DNA of 32,504 bases from an uncultured Clostridia bacterium (GTDB taxonomy: Bacteria > Bacillota > Clostridia > Christensenellales > CAG-1252), in contig CAMOTC010000009.1 in NCBI GenBank assembly GCA_946625545.1, positions 1-32,504 on the forward strand. The letters are read 5' to 3'. The first letter of the stretch is position 1. Every line of letters begins with the position of its first letter. Positions 29,882 to 32,504 of the stretch are shown piece after piece. The translations under genes were made by a program, and so were the position numbers. The notes beneath the pieces are model-generated. The model searched no databases, was not told the origin of the DNA, and worked only from the letters and a program-made list of their open reading frames with translations.

Positions 29882-31435
29882 ATGATACACGGCAATACGG
29901 AAGGGATCAAACGCGCGCTCCTGTGGCGCTTGGAGAAACATCTCGGTTACACCGACAAGTCCTCGCTCGTCAGCGAGGAGACTCTCGCTTTGATCTCGGA
30001 GTTTACCATCGCGACGGGGAGAGAGATCTCCGTCTTTATCTCGCGCGCGGGCAGAGTGGAGGCGATCTCGATCGGAGACAGCTCCACCGTAGAGGTGCTC
30101 CCCATCGGGAAGCGCCGTGGTGAGTCGAGCAAGAGCGGCATTCGCGTGATCCACACCCACCCGAAGGGCTCCGCCGTGCTCTCGAATGCCGACGTATCCG
30201 CGCTCAAGCAGATGCACTACGACTGCATTGCGGCGGTGGGGGTATCCCAGCAAGGGGCGAGAAAGATGCAGATCGGCTATATGGCGCCCACGGGGTACAA
30301 GTACGTGGACGTGGAGATCGCGTCGATGGATCACGACGCCCTCCTCGAGATGATCCTCGAGTGCGATAAGGTGGGTAAGAATAAGTCCTCTCTCAAGGAG
30401 GAGATCAATAACCGCTGTATCCTCGTGGGGGTGGGGGACGACGAGTCTCTCTACGAATTGAAGCGTCTCGCCGAGACGGCAAATTACGAGCCTGTCGGGC
30501 AGATCTCACAGCGCCGCACCACCATAGACTCTGTCTATTACGTCGGCAGCGGCAAGATAGACGAGATCGCGATGGAGGCGCAGGTCAAGGGCGCGGCGAT
30601 CGTGATCTTTGACGCTCCCCTGACGGCGGCACAGCACGCGGCGATCGGGGAGAGACTGATGCGTAAGGTCATCGACAGGGGGACCCTGATCCTCGAGATC
30701 TTTGAGAAACACGCCACCACGGCGGAAGGCAGGCTCCAGGTCGAGCTCGCCCGATTGAAATATACTCTCCCGCTCCTCGTGGGACAGGGCGCCTCGATGA
30801 GCCGTCAGCGCGGCGGTTTATACGCGATGGGCGGCTCGGGTGAGACCAAGCTCGAGACGGACAGACGGCATATCCGCAAGCGCATCTCCGAGCTCTCGGA
30901 GAAGCTCCACGCCCTCGAGCAGGGACGTGAGCTCCGCAGGCGTAAGCGCAGTGCGAGCGGGGTAAAGAGCGTGACCCTCCTCGGCTATACGAATGCGGGC
31001 AAGAGCACCCTCATCAACCAAATGAGCCGCTCCGACCTCTACGCGGAGAATAAGCTCTTCGCCACCTTGGACAGCGTCAGCCGCAGTGTGTGGACAGAGC
31101 GCGGGACCTTTGTCCTCACCGATACCGTCGGCTTTATCCGTAATCTGCCGCACACCTTTGTAGAAGCATTCAAGTCCACGTTGGACGAGGTCAGATACGC
31201 AGACCTTTTGATCCACGTCGTGGACGCGTCTTCTCCCGAGATGGCGTCGCAGATCGCGACGGTGGAGTCGGTCATTCGTGAGATCGGCGCAGGAGAGGTC
31301 CCCATCATCACCGTATATAATAAGGCGGACAAAGCCCCCCGCGAGGAAGGCAGGATCTACATCAGCGCGAAATACGGAGAGAACGTCGATCTTCTCAAGA
31401 AGATGATCGTCGAGCGCCTCTTCGGAAAGGAGTAA
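29882..31435 (+). CDS. hflX: GTPase HflX with N-terminal JAMM-like extension
   Basis: GQGASMSRQRGGLYAMGGSGETKLETDRRHI, GYTNAGKST, DTVGFIRNLPHTFVEAFKSTLDE, NKAD; start at ATG 29882 rather than the ORF-track 29651. Confidence 0.93.
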   Translation: MIHGNTEGIKRALLWRLEKHLGYTDKSSLVSEETLALISEFTIATGREISVFISRAGRVEAISIGDSSTVEVLPIGKRRGESSKSGIRVIHTHPKGSAVLSNADVSALKQMHYDCIAAVGVSQQGARKMQIGYMAPTGYKYVDVEIASMDHDALLEMILECDKVGKNKSSLKEEINNRCILVGVGDDESLYELKRLAETANYEPVGQISQRRTTIDSVYYVGSGKIDEIAMEAQVKGAAIVIFDAPLTAAQHAAIGERLMRKVIDRGTLILEIFEKHATTAEGRLQVELARLKYTLPLLVGQGASMSRQRGGLYAMGGSGETKLETDRRHIRKRISELSEKLHALEQGRELRRRKRSASGVKSVTLLGYTNAGKSTLINQMSRSDLYAENKLFATLDSVSRSVWTERGTFVLTDTVGFIRNLPHTFVEAFKSTLDEVRYADLLIHVVDASSPEMASQIATVESVIREIGAGEVPIITVYNKADKAPREEGRIYISAKYGENVDLLKKMIVERLFGKE

Positions 31436-31438
31436 ACT

Positions 31439-31879
31439 ATGATCGTGAAAGTGAAGAAATTGGATAGACGCGCCACCCTCCCCACCTACGGCTCCCCGCA
31501 GGCGGCGGGAGCGGATCTCTATGCTCTGATCGAGGGGGAGTCCCTCGCGATCAAGGCAGGGGAGACCGTCCTCGTAGGTACGGGACTCTCCGTCGAGATC
31601 CCCGAAGGGTACGTCGGCTTGATCTATGCGCGTAGCGGACTCGCCACCAAGAAGGGTCTCGCCCCCGCAAATAAGGTCGGGGTCATCGACGCCGACTATC
31701 GCGGCGAGATCAAGGTCGCTCTGTATAATCAGTCGGGCAAGGAGCAGACCATTCTCGCAGGCGAGCGCATCGCACAGTTCGTGATCGCCCCCTATTTGAC
31801 CGCGCAGTTCGAGGAGTCGGACACCCTTTCGGACACCGCCCGCGGCGCGGGAGGCTTTGGCTCGACGGGTAATAAGTAA
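31439..31879 (+). CDS. dut: dUTP diphosphatase
   Basis: AAGADLYA, ARSGLATKKGL, VGVIDADYRGEIKVALYN, GERIAQFVI, GAGGFGSTG: five dUTPase motifs. Confidence 0.96.
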   Translation: MIVKVKKLDRRATLPTYGSPQAAGADLYALIEGESLAIKAGETVLVGTGLSVEIPEGYVGLIYARSGLATKKGLAPANKVGVIDADYRGEIKVALYNQSGKEQTILAGERIAQFVIAPYLTAQFEESDTLSDTARGAGGFGSTGNK

Positions 31880-31902
31880 AACAATCCCTAAAGTCTGATC
31901 GA

Positions 31903-31925
31903 GGCGGCAGAAATGCCGCCTTTTT
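31903..31925 (+). terminator. intrinsic terminator after dut
   Basis: GGCGGCA-GAAA-TGCCGCC-TTTTT. Confidence 0.9.
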
Positions 31926-32063
31926 AATAAGGAATTATGAATTGGGAGTTAGGAATATCGGATCGCATGGCTCCGTTTTTTTTGCGGAATGTGTGCGACC
32001 GAGTGCTATGAAGGATCAGCTATCGGGGGTTTTATTCTCTACAAATAGTAGATACAAAAGAAG

Positions 32064-32504
32064 AAACTCTATCACACGCGGATAGATAACAATCGCTGAG
32101 GGTGGAGACCGGGGGAGAGACGATTGCTCCGTAGATGCTTGCTTGCTGAGCCGTAGAGTGGTATGAGAACAAACGCTCACAAGAGAGAATAAATAAACTC
32201 TATCACACGCGGATAGATAACAATCGCAGAGGGGGGGAACGAGCGCCAGGCAGAAACATCGCTTGCTGACCCGTAGAGTGGTATGAGAACAAACGCTTAC
32301 AAGAGAGAATAAAAAACTCTATCACACGCGGATAGAGAAAAATCGCTGAGGGCGGAGAGTGGGGGAGAGACGATTGCTCCGTAGATGCTTGCTTGCTGAC
32401 CCGTAGAGTGGTATGAGAACAAACGCTTACAAAAGAGAATAAAAAAACTCTATCACACGCGGATAGAGAAAAATCGCTGAGGGCGGAGAGTGGGGGAGAG
32501 ACGA
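32064..32504. repeat. tandem array of long non-coding repeats, units of 131, 119, 131 and >=60 bp (truncated by window end)
   Basis: Units start at 32064, 32195, 32314 and 32445 with AAACTCTATCACACGCGGATAGA; shared block CCGTAGAGTGGTATGAGAACAAACGC(T/C)(T/C)ACAA(G/A)AGAGAATAAA; no ORF in the ORF track. Confidence 0.95.

Noticed and set aside
32034-32056. TCTAC-aaata-GTAGA-T hairpin resembling the Cas12a crRNA handle
   Set aside because: Single copy, lacks the usual upstream AATT context and a 36-nt repeat, and no cas genes are visible; a 5-bp stem can occur by chance. Worth rechecking only if a type V effector lies to the right.
32064-32504. Terminal array as a CRISPR array
   Set aside because: Units are 119-131 bp with conserved blocks much longer than CRISPR repeats, and the central segments of units 1, 3 and 4 are near-identical rather than unique spacers.
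32064-32504. Terminal array as repeated protein-coding sequence or tRNA cluster
   Set aside because: Unit lengths break frame, stops occur in all frames, and no tRNA T-loop or cloverleaf was recognised.

Overview
The window is a gene-dense segment of a bacterial chromosome, Firmicutes/Clostridia-like by gene content (no lower taxon assigned). Left to right: (1) an RsmF-type rRNA m5C methyltransferase (-), a small unknown ORF and rpiB; (2) a complete V/A-type ATPase operon, H-I-K-E-C-F-A-B-D (2468-10896), whose K subunit carries the residues that bind Na+ in Enterococcus hirae NtpK; (3) a CE2-like SGNH esterase, a membrane-anchored GH36 alpha-galactosidase and a GH127-like (DUF1680) enzyme; (4) two lipoproteins (DUF4349; SH3b-NlpC/P60); (5) an unusual tightly spaced cluster of PadR regulator, SF1 helicase with a TPR-like tail, coiled-coil protein, single-pass GLUG-repeat protein and small TM protein, running on into relA/spoT and a GNAT-like gene; (6) an ECF transporter S component, a lipoprotein, HflX with a JAMM-like N-terminal motif, and dut; (7) a non-coding tandem array of ~131/119-bp units that starts after dut and runs off the right edge. 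Two intergenic loci also show inverted repeats alternating with a shared linker AA(C/T)(T/A)TCACT, and a third shows regularly spaced TCGCA motifs between hairpins. The best candidates for something undescribed are the terminal array and the helicase/coiled-coil/GLUG cluster. All functional statements come from motif recognition by eye; no searches were run.
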